Below the pieces are notes generated by a model. The model was not told where the DNA came from. It saw only the letters and a program-made list of their open reading frames with translations, and did not search any database. Of a stretch of 44,715 nucleotides of DNA, positions 25,894 to 35,242 are shown in pieces. The first letter of the stretch is position 1, and each line of letters begins with the position of its first letter. The stretch lies in NCBI GenBank assembly GCA_017616695.1, contig JAFZXN010000008.1, positions 1-44,715 on the forward strand, written 5' to 3'. This DNA is from Clostridia bacterium. GTDB lineage: Bacteria; Bacillota; Clostridia; Christensenellales; Borkfalkiaceae. The translations under genes were made by a program, and so were the position numbers.

Positions 25894-26937
25894 ATGAGTA
25901 AAGCGGTTTCGATAGGAAACGTCGTCATAGGAGGCGGAAATAAGGTTGCCATACAAACTATGTGTGACATAAAAACTTCCAAAATCGACGATATTATCAA
26001 AGAAATTGAAAACGTTTACGATTTGGGGTGCGATATAGTCAGGCTGTCCGTTAAAGACGCCGAAGACGCCGCCGCGCTTAAAGATATCAGGAAAAGATCG
26101 CCCGTTCCGATCGTTGCCGACATACATTTCGATTACCGTTTGGCGCTTGCCGCCATCGACGCCGGCGTCGATAAAATAAGGATAAATCCCGGCAACATCG
26201 GCTCCGAAGACAAGGTAAAAGAAGTCGCCGTCGCGTTAAAAAGAACGGGCATTGCGGTAAGAGTCGGCAGCAACAGCGGCAGCATCGAAAAGGATTTTTT
26301 GCAAAAGTTCGGAAAAAGCGAGATATCCCTTGCCGAAAGCGCGTTGAAAAACGTTGCGATACTTGAAAAGTACGGCGTAAATAATATCGTCGTTTCGGCA
26401 AAGGCGTCGAGCGTTCCTTTGACCGTAGCCACCTATCGCTACCTTGCAAAAAAGACCGATTATCCTCTTCACCTCGGCGTTACCGAGGCAGGCTCAAAAG
26501 ATAACGGCATAGTAAAAAACAGCGTCGGTATCGGCAGCTTATTGCTCGACGGCATAGGCGACACCATTCGCGTTTCCCTGACCGCGCCGATAACCGAAGA
26601 AGTAATCGCCGCAAAAAGGATATTGCGTAGCGTTGGGCTCGATAATAACTACGCCGAAATAATCTCCTGTCCGACGTGCGGCAGGACGGCTTACGATATG
26701 AAAGGGCTTTTATCTCTCGTCGAAAGGGCGACGGCAAAAGTCACAAAACCCGTAAAGATAGCCGTTATGGGTTGCGTCGTCAACGGTCCGGGCGAGGCCG
26801 GCGATTGCGATCTCGGTATAGCGGGCGGCGACGGGAAATGCGTCATCTTCAAAAAGGGCAAAGTTTATATCACCGCGCCCGAAGACGAGGCGAAAGAACT
26901 GTTTTTAAAGGAAATTGACAAACTGATTAATGGATAA
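25894..26937 (+). CDS. ispG: 4-hydroxy-3-methylbut-2-enyl diphosphate synthase IspG
   Basis: IspG is the 4Fe-4S enzyme converting MEcPP to HMBPP in the non-mevalonate isoprenoid pathway. The 347-aa protein has the TIM-barrel half (IQTMCDIKTSK, VADIHFDYRLALAA, RINPGNIG) and the C-terminal cluster domain with ISCPTCGRTAYD and GCVVNGPGEA, giving the three Cys and one Glu cluster ligands. It is the compact bacterial form. The AGAAGG site supports the start. It overlaps the following exonuclease gene by 8 bp, as ispG overlaps or adjoins polC in many Clostridia. Confidence 0.96.
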   Translation: MSKAVSIGNVVIGGGNKVAIQTMCDIKTSKIDDIIKEIENVYDLGCDIVRLSVKDAEDAAALKDIRKRSPVPIVADIHFDYRLALAAIDAGVDKIRINPGNIGSEDKVKEVAVALKRTGIAVRVGSNSGSIEKDFLQKFGKSEISLAESALKNVAILEKYGVNNIVVSAKASSVPLTVATYRYLAKKTDYPLHLGVTEAGSKDNGIVKNSVGIGSLLLDGIGDTIRVSLTAPITEEVIAAKRILRSVGLDNNYAEIISCPTCGRTAYDMKGLLSLVERATAKVTKPVKIAVMGCVVNGPGEAGDCDLGIAGGDGKCVIFKKGKVYITAPEDEAKELFLKEIDKLING

Positions 26938-28447
26938 TATACTTGCCGAAAAACTTAACGGGCTCATACCCGAAGGTCGGATACGTTTAAGGACCGCCGT
27001 TTTATCGAAAAAGGACAGGTCGCTGACCGCATATTTCAACAGTTCCGCCGCGGTAAGTACGGCGATCTCGGAAGAAATGGCGGCTACGATAAAGTCTTTT
27101 ATGCCGGCGGGCGTTTGCAGCGTTAAAGTCGACGTCACGAAGATAGTCGCATTAAAAGAATTCGTCGTGCCGAAGGTGTTGCGCTTTTTCAACGAAAAGC
27201 ATAAAATAGTCTGTTCTTCCGTAAAAGAGGGCGACGTCAACGTTACCGTGGACGGCTTTTTCGTCAAAACGGAGCTGTCTTTGGAAAGCTCGGTCTTTTC
27301 GTTCTGCAACGAAAAAAACGTCGGAAACGAACTTAAAGCTTACCTCGAAGACAGTTTCGTCGAGGATTTTACCGTACTTTTTTACGATCGCGGCGCGACC
27401 GTTGCCGACGCGGAATCTTTAAAATACGTTCCCGACGAAAGGGAAACGCAGATGACTTTAAGAAGAAAGCTCAAAGTCGACGAAGTGACCAAGTATTTCG
27501 ACGACGACAGGACGGATACCGCGACTTATATAGCCGATACAGACGGTTTTCTCGGTGAAGTATATCTTGCGGGAAAGATAGTTTCCATTCGCGAGCAGAC
27601 CACCAAAAACGACAAACCGTTTTTCAAGATAGATATTTCCGACCGAACTGGCGTAGCGACGGGAACGGTGTTCCCGACCAAAGACAAACTCCCGAAAATG
27701 CGTAAGCTGTCGGAGGGCGTCGGCATAATAATAAGGGGCGAATACGAGATGCGCGGTGAATATCGGAATTTGCGCATAAACAGCATAAATTTATGCGTTT
27801 TTCCCGATAATTTCGTTCCGCAGCCGAGGCCTAAAAAGCCGGTTCCCGAAAACTATTATCTCGTCAGACCGCAGCCGCTCGTTATCGAAAAGCAGGAAAG
27901 CTTTCTCGACGTCAAAAAAGTCCCCGACGCGTTTATCGGAAGGACGTTCGTCGTCTTCGACTTCGAGACAACGGGCACCGATTTCGACGACAAGATAACC
28001 GAAATAGGCGCCGTCAAAGTGGTCGACGGCAAGCCCACGGAATATTTCAGCACGCTGATAAATCCCAAAAAGCATATCCCGCAAGATGTCGTTGCGATAA
28101 CGGGAATAGACGATACGACGGTCGCCGACGCGCCGTATTTCGAGGAAGTCTGCCCCGATTTTTATAAATTCTGCCACGACTCCACTCTGGTCGCTCATAA
28201 CATAGAGTTCGACTCCCGCTTTTTGAAAAATCAGTCCGCCCCGCTTGACTACGTTTTCGACAATCCGCAGATGGATACTTTAGCTCTTGCCCGCGAATGT
28301 ATTTACGGAGTGGCGAACTATAAATTAAACACTTTGTGCGATAAATTCGGTATAGTTTTCCGTCACCACAGAGCTTTTGCCGACGCGCTTGCCACGGCGG
28401 AACTGTTCATCGAGATCATAAGGATAAGAGGATCGCTCCCGTTCTGA
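26930..28447 (+). CDS. PolC-like protein lacking polymerase and PHP domains: N-domain + OB fold + DEDDh exonuclease
   Basis: A 505-aa protein at the position normally held by polC (about 1,400 aa) between ispG and rimP. Residues 1-200 resemble the PolC N-terminal region. About 208-295 is an OB-fold (GEVYLAGKIVSIREQTTKN, DISDRTGVATGTVF). About 340-500 is a 3'-5' exonuclease with all catalytic residues: VFDFETTG (D, E), HNIEFDSRF (D) and HHRAFADAL (H, D). In PolC the exonuclease is inserted in a PHP domain and followed by the polymerase. Here neither PHP half is seen and the frame ends cleanly with TGA after the exonuclease. No polymerase remnant is visible in the 200 bp after it. It probably acts as a stand-alone proofreading or RNA/DNA exonuclease, but the role is unknown. 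Confidence 0.85.
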   Translation: MDNILAEKLNGLIPEGRIRLRTAVLSKKDRSLTAYFNSSAAVSTAISEEMAATIKSFMPAGVCSVKVDVTKIVALKEFVVPKVLRFFNEKHKIVCSSVKEGDVNVTVDGFFVKTELSLESSVFSFCNEKNVGNELKAYLEDSFVEDFTVLFYDRGATVADAESLKYVPDERETQMTLRRKLKVDEVTKYFDDDRTDTATYIADTDGFLGEVYLAGKIVSIREQTTKNDKPFFKIDISDRTGVATGTVFPTKDKLPKMRKLSEGVGIIIRGEYEMRGEYRNLRINSINLCVFPDNFVPQPRPKKPVPENYYLVRPQPLVIEKQESFLDVKKVPDAFIGRTFVVFDFETTGTDFDDKITEIGAVKVVDGKPTEYFSTLINPKKHIPQDVVAITGIDDTTVADAPYFEEVCPDFYKFCHDSTLVAHNIEFDSRFLKNQSAPLDYVFDNPQMDTLALARECIYGVANYKLNTLCDKFGIVFRHHRAFADALATAELFIEIIRIRGSLPF

Positions 28448-28534
28448 CGTTCAAAAATAACGTAATTTTGGCCGAAGGGTACCGTTTTTTCAAAGTTTTT
28501 CGTGCAAAAAATGGCGACGAAAGCTTAAAAACAG

Positions 28535-28563
28535 TTGCAAATGTATATTTTATATGTTAAAAT
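28535..28563 (+). promoter_or_regulatory. Promoter of the rimP-nusA-infB operon
   Basis: TTGCAA (28535-28540), 17-bp spacer, TGT then TAAAAT (28558-28563), an extended -10. Transcription should begin near 28570. Confidence 0.78.
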
Positions 28564-28592
28564 ATATATGCTTGAATAGAATTTACTTTTAT

Positions 28593-28620
28593 GAGAGTGG
28601 CCTTCCACTCTCAAATTTTT
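28593..28620 (+). terminator. Attenuator-like hairpin in the rimP leader
   Basis: A perfect 8-bp stem, GAGAGTGG / CCACTCTC, with a CCTT loop is followed by AAATTTTT. It lies between the promoter and rimP, in the 5' leader, where it could terminate or pause transcription before the operon. Confidence 0.65.
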
Positions 28621-28659
28621 ATGTGTTAAGCGGTAGTCGCGTTATAGGAGGTGTGTCCC

Positions 28660-29121
28660 GTGAAGGTAAAGACCAATGCCGAAATATTCGATTTTCTGCT
28701 CGGCTACGCCGAAAAGGCGGGCGTCGAACTCGTTGACGTCGAATTCAAACAGGGCGCAAACCCCGAATTGAACGTATATATCGACACGGAAGACGGCGTC
28801 GATCTCGACACTTTGGAAGTTTTTCACAACATGATAAACGATCCGCTCGACGAACTCGATCCGACTTTCGGCGCGTCCTATACGCTCAACGTATCAAGCC
28901 CCGGGCTCGACAGGCCTTTTAAGACCGATCGCGACTTTGAAAGAAACCTCGGGCTCGACGTGGAGTTGAAACTTTACGCTCCGAGACAGGGCAAAAAGTT
29001 TTTTGAGGGCGTTCTCGTCGGTTACGACGGCAACACCGTTACCTTGCTTATAGACGAAAAGGAAGTAAAGTTCGAGCTTAACAAAGTCGCTCGCATAAAT
29101 CAGGCGATAAAGTTCGATTGA
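28660..29121 (+). CDS. rimP: Ribosome maturation factor RimP
   Basis: RimP assists 30S subunit maturation. The 153-aa protein has the N-terminal domain with GVELVDVEFKQG and LNVYIDTEDGVDLDTLE, then SPGLDRPFK and the C-terminal SH3-like domain (EGVLVGYDGNTVTLLIDEKEV). GTG codons at 28651 and 28660 are in frame. The AGGAGGT site ends at 28652, so 28660, seven bases away, is the likely start. It is the first gene of the rimP-nusA-infB operon. Confidence 0.94.
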   Translation: MKVKTNAEIFDFLLGYAEKAGVELVDVEFKQGANPELNVYIDTEDGVDLDTLEVFHNMINDPLDELDPTFGASYTLNVSSPGLDRPFKTDRDFERNLGLDVELKLYAPRQGKKFFEGVLVGYDGNTVTLLIDEKEVKFELNKVARINQAIKFD

Positions 29122-29262
29122 GCGACGACGCTTTCGTTTTGTCGGCGTAAAAAAAAACAACGCGCAAAACGGGCGGCGTAAAGCGATATAAGCGTCTGAA
29201 TAAACAAAAATTCAAGCAATTTAAAGGATTTTTATCGCGGCGTTTGCCGCAATGGAGGAAAT

Positions 29263-30339
29263 ATGAGCAAAGAAGATTTCTTCAGCGCTATAGAAGATCT
29301 CGAAGAGGAAAGAGGTATATCTGCGGATTCTTTGATAGAAACGTTGGAAAACGCACTCGTATCGGCTTATCGTAAAAACACGGGCGATCAGGTCGCCAAC
29401 GTGAAAATACGCCTTAACCCCGAAAAGGGCACGGTCAAATATTACGTCGTCAAAAAGATAGTTGCCGAAGTTACCGATCCTTCTTCGGAAATATCGCTCG
29501 AAGAGGCGCGCACCCACAAGAAATCGTACAAAGAAGGCGATGATTTCGAGCTTGAATTCGTGCCTTTGAAATTCGGCAGGATAGCCGCGCAAACGGCTAA
29601 ACAGGTCATCATGCAGAAACTTCGCGAGGCCGAGAGGGACAGCACTCTCGCCGAATTCGAGAGCAAGGAAAACGATATCCAGAACTGCATCATTCGTCGT
29701 ATCGACGGCGGCAGCGTTTACGTTGAGATCGGCAGCGGTCAGATAGAGGGCGTAATGCTCCCGCAGGATCAGGTGCCGACCGAAAGATACAACGTCAACG
29801 ACAAAATAATCGTTTACGTCAAAAAGATAAGAAATAACGGCAAAAACGCGCAGATACTCGTATCGAGGACTTCCGCGGGGCTCGTAAGGCGCCTTTTTGA
29901 AAACGAAGTGCCCGAAATAAAGCAGGGCATCGTGGAAATAAAGGCAATTTCACGCGAACCCGGACAGAGAACGAAAATAGCCATTTATAGTTCCGATCCC
30001 AACGTCGATCCCGTCGGCGCTTGCGTAGGTATGCGCGGCGTAAGGGTGAACGCCATAGTTTCCGAGCTCAACGGCGAAAAGATAGATATAATCCTTTGGA
30101 GCGAAGATCCCCTCGAATTCATCTCGAAGGCGTTATCTCCCGCCAAGGTGCTTAAAGTTACGGCTATCGAAGGCGAAAAGGTCGCGAAAGTTATCGTTCC
30201 CGACGACAAATTGTCGCTCGCCATCGGCAGAGACGGACAGAACGCCCGTCTTGCGGCAAGGCTCACCGGTTGGAAGATAGACGTCAAGAGCGAATCCAAA
30301 GCCGCCGCCGAGGCCGCCGCGGCCGAAATTGCGGAGTAA
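29263..30339 (+). CDS. nusA: Transcription termination/antitermination protein NusA
   Basis: NusA binds RNA polymerase and modulates pausing, termination and rRNA antitermination. The 358-aa protein has the N-terminal polymerase-binding domain (FFSAIEDLEEERGIS), an S1 domain (about 135-200), and two KH domains (GACVGMRGVRVNAIV and AIGRDGQNARLAARLTGW), without the C-terminal acidic repeats of the E. coli protein; this is normal for Firmicutes. A GGAGGAA site fixes the start. It may regulate its own operon through the leader hairpin at 28593. Confidence 0.96.
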   Translation: MSKEDFFSAIEDLEEERGISADSLIETLENALVSAYRKNTGDQVANVKIRLNPEKGTVKYYVVKKIVAEVTDPSSEISLEEARTHKKSYKEGDDFELEFVPLKFGRIAAQTAKQVIMQKLREAERDSTLAEFESKENDIQNCIIRRIDGGSVYVEIGSGQIEGVMLPQDQVPTERYNVNDKIIVYVKKIRNNGKNAQILVSRTSAGLVRRLFENEVPEIKQGIVEIKAISREPGQRTKIAIYSSDPNVDPVGACVGMRGVRVNAIVSELNGEKIDIILWSEDPLEFISKALSPAKVLKVTAIEGEKVAKVIVPDDKLSLAIGRDGQNARLAARLTGWKIDVKSESKAAAEAAAAEIAE

Positions 30340-30345
30340 CGTCAG

Positions 30346-30636
30346 ATGAAAGACGTTTTGTCGTCGTTAAGCGTTAAGGAAAAACATATCCCTTTAAGAA
30401 TGTGCGTCGCGTGCCGCGAGCGTAAGGAAAAGAAAGAACTTATCAAGATAATAAGAACGCCCGACGGTTTTTCGGTAGCGAAGTCTAATGAGGCGGGGCG
30501 CGGCGCGTACGTCTGCAAGAACGCCGATTGCGTCGCCAAAGCCGTGAAAAAACGCCTTTTCGACAAGAGCTTTAAAGAAAGACTACCCGACGGGCTGTAC
30601 GAAGAGTTGGTCGAAAAGACGAAAAACGACCGATAA
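30346..30636 (+). CDS. ylxR: YlxR (DUF448) family RNA-binding protein
   Basis: A 96-aa basic protein with the YlxR signature PLRMCVACRERKEKKELI near residue 18 and GRGAYVCKNADCVAKAVKK. It lies between nusA and the L7Ae gene as in most Firmicutes. YlxR is reported to bind RNA or nucleoid and to influence RNase P or transcription; the precise role here is unknown. It starts 6 bp after nusA without a strong ribosome site, so coupling is likely. Confidence 0.93.
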   Translation: MKDVLSSLSVKEKHIPLRMCVACRERKEKKELIKIIRTPDGFSVAKSNEAGRGAYVCKNADCVAKAVKKRLFDKSFKERLPDGLYEELVEKTKNDR

Positions 30637-30713
30637 CTTTGCAGACTGAAAGCCTATAGAACGACGTTTGCCGCGAACGATCGTGCAAACGATAATTGCG
30701 GATCGGAGTATTT

Positions 30714-31034
30714 ATGCCCGAAAAAGTCATTTCATATCTCGGTTTTGCCATGCGTGCGAGAAAATTGCGGTTGGGCGTCAACGCCATAGCCGCCGAAAAA
30801 AAGAGGATCTATCTTCTTATTCTGTGCGCCACGGCATCCGAAAACACTAAAAAGGACGCCTTATCCATGGCGGCGAAACTTCACGCGAAACTCGTCGTGT
30901 CGAATTTTTATCGGGTGGAAGACGTAGTAAACAAAGAGAACTGCAAGTTGATTGCCGTGCTTGACAGAGAATTATCAAAGGCAATATTAACCAATCTGAA
31001 CGAACATTTCGTCATTGCGGAGGCAGAGAATTAA
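30714..31034 (+). CDS. L7Ae/L30e-family RNA-binding protein (YlxQ-like)
   Basis: A 106-aa protein of the L7Ae/L30e/S12e/Gadd45 family that binds kink-turn RNA. It begins MPEKVISYLGFAMRARKLRLG, with the conserved K-turn contact region and ILCATASENTKKD. A GGAG site is 6 bases before the ATG at 30714. An upstream in-frame ATG at 30696 lacks such a site. Its stop shares one base with the infB start (TAATG), so the pair is coupled. Confidence 0.9.
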   Translation: MPEKVISYLGFAMRARKLRLGVNAIAAEKKRIYLLILCATASENTKKDALSMAAKLHAKLVVSNFYRVEDVVNKENCKLIAVLDRELSKAILTNLNEHFVIAEAEN

Positions 31035-33652
31035 TGGAAAACAAAGAGATTTCAAGCATCAGGACAGTAAACGGCGCCATATCCGCCGGCGGTCTCGTGC
31101 AGGAGCTATTAAAAAAGGTAAGAAAGTCCCGTCAGGAAATGAACGAGACTACCAAAAAGCTTGCCGAAAAAGAGACGCTCATCAAAAAACTTCGTGAAGA
31201 AGAAAAGGCGAGAAAAGAGGCCGAAGAAAGAGCTTTGAAGGAGGCTGAAGAAAAGGCCGCCGAAACAGAAGCCGCTCGTTTGGAAACAGATAAACCTGTG
31301 CCGGAAGAAATCGACAACGCCTCCGTGCCGCAGGCCGACGCCGCTAAAAGCGCGGTCAATACTGCGGAAACACCTACATCTACGGAGCCGACCGCTGTCG
31401 GCGACGCGAGCGCCGCAGCCGGAACGGATAGATCGGATGCCGCTACAAAAGCGCAAGAGCCGGAAAAGAAGAGACCTTCGGTCGTCGTTTCCGCCGATTA
31501 CAGACCGCCGCGTCAGAAAGAATATATCCCCACCGACAGAGCCCGTCCGCAAAGGGCAGGGGCGCAGGGCGCTCGTCCTCAATACGGCGCGGGCGCCGCT
31601 ACCGGTATGAGGCCCACTCAAAGACCTGATTCCGTTACGGGCGTCGGTTTTAACAAAGGGCCTAAAGCGGGCGTAAAACCGCAGGAAGTGGCTTTCGTTC
31701 CCAAGGACGCGCCCAAGAGCGGTTTCAAGAAAAAGCAAGACGGCAGAGTATTCGACGACAAGCGCGCCATCAACAAAAAGTCGGCGATGAAAGGTCAGGT
31801 GTCGATAGACGATTTCGACGAGAACAAGACCGGTTACAGAAAACTCCGCACAAAAAAGACCAAGCAGGAAAAAGCCGATCAAAGGATAAAGATCGAACAC
31901 GCGATCATATCCAAAGACGTTATCCCGCTCAAAGAATTGAGCGAAAAACTCGGCATTTCCGCAGTGGAAATATCGAAAATACTCTTTAAAGAAGGCATTA
32001 TTAAGACCATCAACGATTCCGTCGACTACGATACGGCGGCTTACGTTGCGGACGGGCTTGGGATAACTCTCGAGCTCAAAATGGAAAAGACCGCCGAAGA
32101 AGTCCTTACCGAAGGCTTCGACGTTTCCGCCGACAAGGACGAAGACCTCGTTTCCCGTCCTCCCGTCGTTACCGTTATGGGGCACGTCGACCACGGTAAA
32201 ACGTCGCTTCTCGACTACATTCGTTCGTCGCACGTTACCGAAGGCGAAGCGGGCGGCATAACGCAGCATATCGGCGCGTACTCGGTAGTTACCCACGGCA
32301 AGTCGATAACCTTTATCGATACCCCGGGCCACGCCGCGTTCACCTCGATGCGTCAAAGGGGCGCGCAGGTCACCGATATCGCTATTATTGTCATCGCCGC
32401 CGACGACGGTATAATGCCGCAGACGGTCGAAGCCATAAACCACGCGAAAGCGGCGGGCGTTTCGATAGTCATCGCCGCGAACAAGATAGATAAACCGCAT
32501 GCAAATCTCGACAGAGTGCGTCAGCAGCTTTCCGAGCGCGATATCCTCGTCGAAGATTGGGGCGGCGATATCATTATGGTACCCGTTTCCGCAAAGACGG
32601 GCGAGGGCGTGGATAAACTTCTCGACACCATCTTGCTCGTTGCCGAGATGCAGGAGCTTAAAGCCAACCCGAACAGAAAGGCAAAAGGCGCTGTCCTTGA
32701 AGCCAAGCTCGATAAAGGCAAAGGCCCCGTTGCGTCCATTATCGTTCAGAACGGTACTTTGAAAACGGGCGATTTCGTCGTCGCGGGAACTTCCGCGGGT
32801 AAAGTCAGGGCTATGTTCGACGATAAGGGCAGAATGGTCAAAGAGGCCGGCCCTTCGGTCGCCGTTTCCGTGATAGGTCTTGAAGAAGTACCCAACGCGG
32901 GCGACGTTATTTTCGCCGTCGAAGAAGAGAAATTGAGTAAATCGGTCGCCGCCGAAAGAAAGAACAGAGAACGTGAAGAGATGATCCGCCGCAACGAAAA
33001 GGTAACGCTCGACGAATTGTTCTCCAAGATCGACAGCGGCGCTCTCAATACCATAAATATTATTATAAAAGCCGACGTTCAAGGCTCGGTCGAGGCCGTT
33101 AAGCAGTCGCTTACCGAGCTTTCCACGCCCGAAGTCAAGGTCAACGTCATTCACGCGGCGGTCGGCGCCATCAACGAAACGGACGTTATGCTTGCCGACT
33201 CGTCCAATTCGATAATAATCGGTTTCAACGTCAGACCTGACGCAAAGGCAAAACAGGTCGCCGAAAGAACGAAGACCGATATCAAGCTTTACAGGATCAT
33301 TTACGAGGCTATCGACGATATAAAGAACGCTATGAAAGGTATGCTCGCCCCGAAATTCGAGGACGTATATCTCGGAAAAGCCGAAGTCCGCGAAACGTTC
33401 AAAATTACGGGCGTCGGTACGGTCGCGGGTTGCTACGTTACCGACGGCAAGCTTCAAAGAAGCGCAAAACTTCGTATCTATCGCGACGACGTTATGATCT
33501 GCGAGGGGAACGTTCAGCAGTTGAAGCGCTTTAAAGACGACGTTAAGGAAGTAGCTCAAGGCTTTGAATGCGGCGTTGCCATCGAAGGCTTTAACGATAT
33601 CAGGATCGGCGACTTCATCGAGTGTTATCTCACCGAGGAAGTAAAGGCGTAA
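31034..33652 (+). CDS. infB: Translation initiation factor IF-2
   Basis: IF-2 is the GTPase that places initiator tRNA on the 30S subunit. The 872-aa protein has a long low-complexity N-terminus (about 1-290, with a charged coiled coil at 20-75, a Pro/Thr/Ala linker and Arg/Gly patches), an IF2_N domain near 290, and the G domain starting near residue 382 ([23 protein letters not shown]). Domains II-IV follow, ending in the initiator tRNA-binding C2 domain ([20 protein letters not shown]). The opposite strand carries an 816-codon open frame that is a codon-bias shadow. Confidence 0.97.
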   Translation: MENKEISSIRTVNGAISAGGLVQELLKKVRKSRQEMNETTKKLAEKETLIKKLREEEKARKEAEERALKEAEEKAAETEAARLETDKPVPEEIDNASVPQADAAKSAVNTAETPTSTEPTAVGDASAAAGTDRSDAATKAQEPEKKRPSVVVSADYRPPRQKEYIPTDRARPQRAGAQGARPQYGAGAATGMRPTQRPDSVTGVGFNKGPKAGVKPQEVAFVPKDAPKSGFKKKQDGRVFDDKRAINKKSAMKGQVSIDDFDENKTGYRKLRTKKTKQEKADQRIKIEHAIISKDVIPLKELSEKLGISAVEISKILFKEGIIKTINDSVDYDTAAYVADGLGITLELKMEKTAEEVLTEGFDVSADKDEDLVSRPPVVTVMGHVDHGKTSLLDYIRSSHVTEGEAGGITQHIGAYSVVTHGKSITFIDTPGHAAFTSMRQRGAQVTDIAIIVIAADDGIMPQTVEAINHAKAAGVSIVIAANKIDKPHANLDRVRQQLSERDILVEDWGGDIIMVPVSAKTGEGVDKLLDTILLVAEMQELKANPNRKAKGAVLEAKLDKGKGPVASIIVQNGTLKTGDFVVAGTSAGKVRAMFDDKGRMVKEAGPSVAVSVIGLEEVPNAGDVIFAVEEEKLSKSVAAERKNREREEMIRRNEKVTLDELFSKIDSGALNTINIIIKADVQGSVEAVKQSLTELSTPEVKVNVIHAAVGAINETDVMLADSSNSIIIGFNVRPDAKAKQVAERTKTDIKLYRIIYEAIDDIKNAMKGMLAPKFEDVYLGKAEVRETFKITGVGTVAGCYVTDGKLQRSAKLRIYRDDVMICEGNVQQLKRFKDDVKEVAQGFECGVAIEGFNDIRIGDFIECYLTEEVKA

Positions 33653-33653
33653 A

Positions 33654-34037
33654 ATGAAGGAAAAAAGAGAAAAACGCTTGGAGAGCGAATTTCGTAAACT
33701 TATTTACGAAATACTCACCACGAAAATAAAAAATTACGATATTACCGAGATGTTTTCGGTAACTTCGGTCACGGTTACGAGCGATCTCGAAGAAGCGGAC
33801 GTGTACGTCAGCGTGTTTTCCGCAGACAAGGCAAAGGAACAGAAGACTTTCGACGCTATCGTTTCTTCGGCTCCCGAAGTAAGAAAGCATCTTGCGAAAT
33901 GTATGCGAATAAGGACCGTGCCCAAAATAAAGTTTTGTAAAGACGGCTCTGCCGAGTACGGTGCAAGGATAGATAAGATAATAAGCACGTTTACCTACGC
34001 AAACGACGGCCCGTCCGATCGATCAGATGAGACTTGA
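33654..34037 (+). CDS. rbfA: 30S ribosome-binding factor RbfA
   Basis: RbfA is a KH-like cold-shock factor needed for late 30S maturation. The 127-aa protein has an N-terminal ESEFRKLIYEILTTKIKN helix, the VTVTSDLEEADVYVSV strand pattern, and the RIRTVPKIKF core. It starts one base after the infB stop, with no separate ribosome site, and overlaps the next gene by 11 bp. Confidence 0.94.
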   Translation: MKEKREKRLESEFRKLIYEILTTKIKNYDITEMFSVTSVTVTSDLEEADVYVSVFSADKAKEQKTFDAIVSSAPEVRKHLAKCMRIRTVPKIKFCKDGSAEYGARIDKIISTFTYANDGPSDRSDET

Positions 34038-34974
34038 CGAAATTGCAAACTTAATAAAAAAGCTTGAAAGCGCATTGATATTCTGCCACATCAACCCTGA
34101 CGGAGACACTTTATCGTGCGCTTTTTCTTTGAAATACGCGTTTGAAATAATGGGCAAGAAGGCCGACGTGGTGGTTTCGGACGGCGTTCCGAGAAAGTAC
34201 GCAGCGCTGGGGCTTTTTAACGGCGCTTTGGAATGCGGCGTAGCACGTTACGACGGCTATATTTCCGTCGATTGTTCCATTGAAGGGCAGATCGGCGAGC
34301 CGTATAAATTATACGCCGCACAAAAAAACACTTTCAATATCGACCATCACGTTTCAAATTCGCGTTACGCCAAATATAACTACGTTGAAAACGTGGGCGC
34401 CTGCTCGATGATCCTTTATAAGCTTATCAAGCTTTTGGGTACGCCGATAGACGAACGGCTTGCAAATACGCTTATGGTCGGTCTTATAACCGATACAGGC
34501 AATTTTTCGCATTCCAACACGGATTTTGAGGCGCTCAAAATTGCCGCGGAGCTTTCCGGACTCGGTGCGGACGTAGCTCAACTTAATTTGCTCTTATTTA
34601 ACAGCCAGCCCAAAAACAGGGCGCTTTTATACGTTGAAGTCATGCGCGGAATGAAGTTCTATCACGACGACAGAATGGCTTTGATAACCATAACGAAAAG
34701 TCAGCTTTCCCGTTACGGGCTTACTAAAAGCGATACCGAAGGGTTTATAGATTTTCCGATGACGATAGGTTCGGTCGCCGTGGCGGTCAGCGTTTTCGAG
34801 AACGCACCGAAATCGTATAAAATAAGTTTCAGAAGTAAGGGCGTGAACGTCAACGAAATAGCCTCCGTTTTCGGCGGCGGCGGACACGTTCGCGCAAGCG
34901 GAGCTATGCCGAAAGGTTATTACGAAGACGTCGTGGATAAGCTCGTGTTTACCGTCGGCAATTATCTTGATTGA
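34027..34974 (+). CDS. nrnA: DHH-family phosphoesterase, NrnA-like oligoribonuclease/pAp phosphatase
   Basis: NrnA degrades short oligoribonucleotides (nano-RNA) and dephosphorylates pAp. The 315-aa protein has motif I ICHINPDGDTLS, motif III FNIDHHVSN (DHH near residue 105), motif IV ITDTGNFSHSNT, and the DHHA1 RNA-binding motif GGGGHVRASGA. It sits between rbfA and truB as in most Firmicutes. The start lies inside rbfA, an 11-bp overlap, implying coupled translation. Confidence 0.94.
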   Translation: MRLDEIANLIKKLESALIFCHINPDGDTLSCAFSLKYAFEIMGKKADVVVSDGVPRKYAALGLFNGALECGVARYDGYISVDCSIEGQIGEPYKLYAAQKNTFNIDHHVSNSRYAKYNYVENVGACSMILYKLIKLLGTPIDERLANTLMVGLITDTGNFSHSNTDFEALKIAAELSGLGADVAQLNLLLFNSQPKNRALLYVEVMRGMKFYHDDRMALITITKSQLSRYGLTKSDTEGFIDFPMTIGSVAVAVSVFENAPKSYKISFRSKGVNVNEIASVFGGGGHVRASGAMPKGYYEDVVDKLVFTVGNYLD

Positions 34975-35061
34975 CGGTTTCAGGCGTTTTTTGCAAACGT
35001 TTCGGGCTTTTATCGGATAGTTTTATCGTTCATACGCCGTATTCGGGGAATGACCTTCACT

Positions 35062-35105
35062 GCGGCAAAACGCCGCTTTTCATAGTTTTGAGGCGGCTTT
35101 TTTAT
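35062..35105 (+). terminator. Terminator with two mutually exclusive hairpins
   Basis: GCGGC (35062-35066) can pair with GCCGC (35072-35076). The same GCCGC can instead pair with GCGGC (35093-35097), which is followed by six T. Alternative pairing of the middle segment is the geometry of an attenuator. It lies between nrnA and truB. Confidence 0.6.
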
Positions 35106-35165
35106 TGTTTGTATATAATTTCGTAGTTTCAAGGCTGAAAAACGATTATTATAATAATTTGTACG

Positions 35166-35206
35166 GCGATTTTAAGGCGAAGGCTTGTAGCCCGTCGAAA
35201 ATCGCT
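35166..35206. other. Hairpin in the truB leader
   Basis: GCGATTTT pairs with AAAATCGC around a smaller GGCT/AGCC hairpin. It is followed by the A/T-rich direct repeats ACTATTA-ACTATTA and TTGTTAATT before the SD-less truB start. Role unknown. Confidence 0.5.
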
Positions 35207-35242
35207 CGTCCAAAACTATTAACTATTAATTGTTAATTTTCT

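Noticed and set aside
31109-33559. 816-codon open frame on the minus strand opposite infB
   Set aside because: It exactly shadows a certain gene (infB). Codon bias in the sense strand (few TTA/CTA/TCA-type codons) leaves the antisense frame open. No ribosome site, promoter or recognisable protein features.
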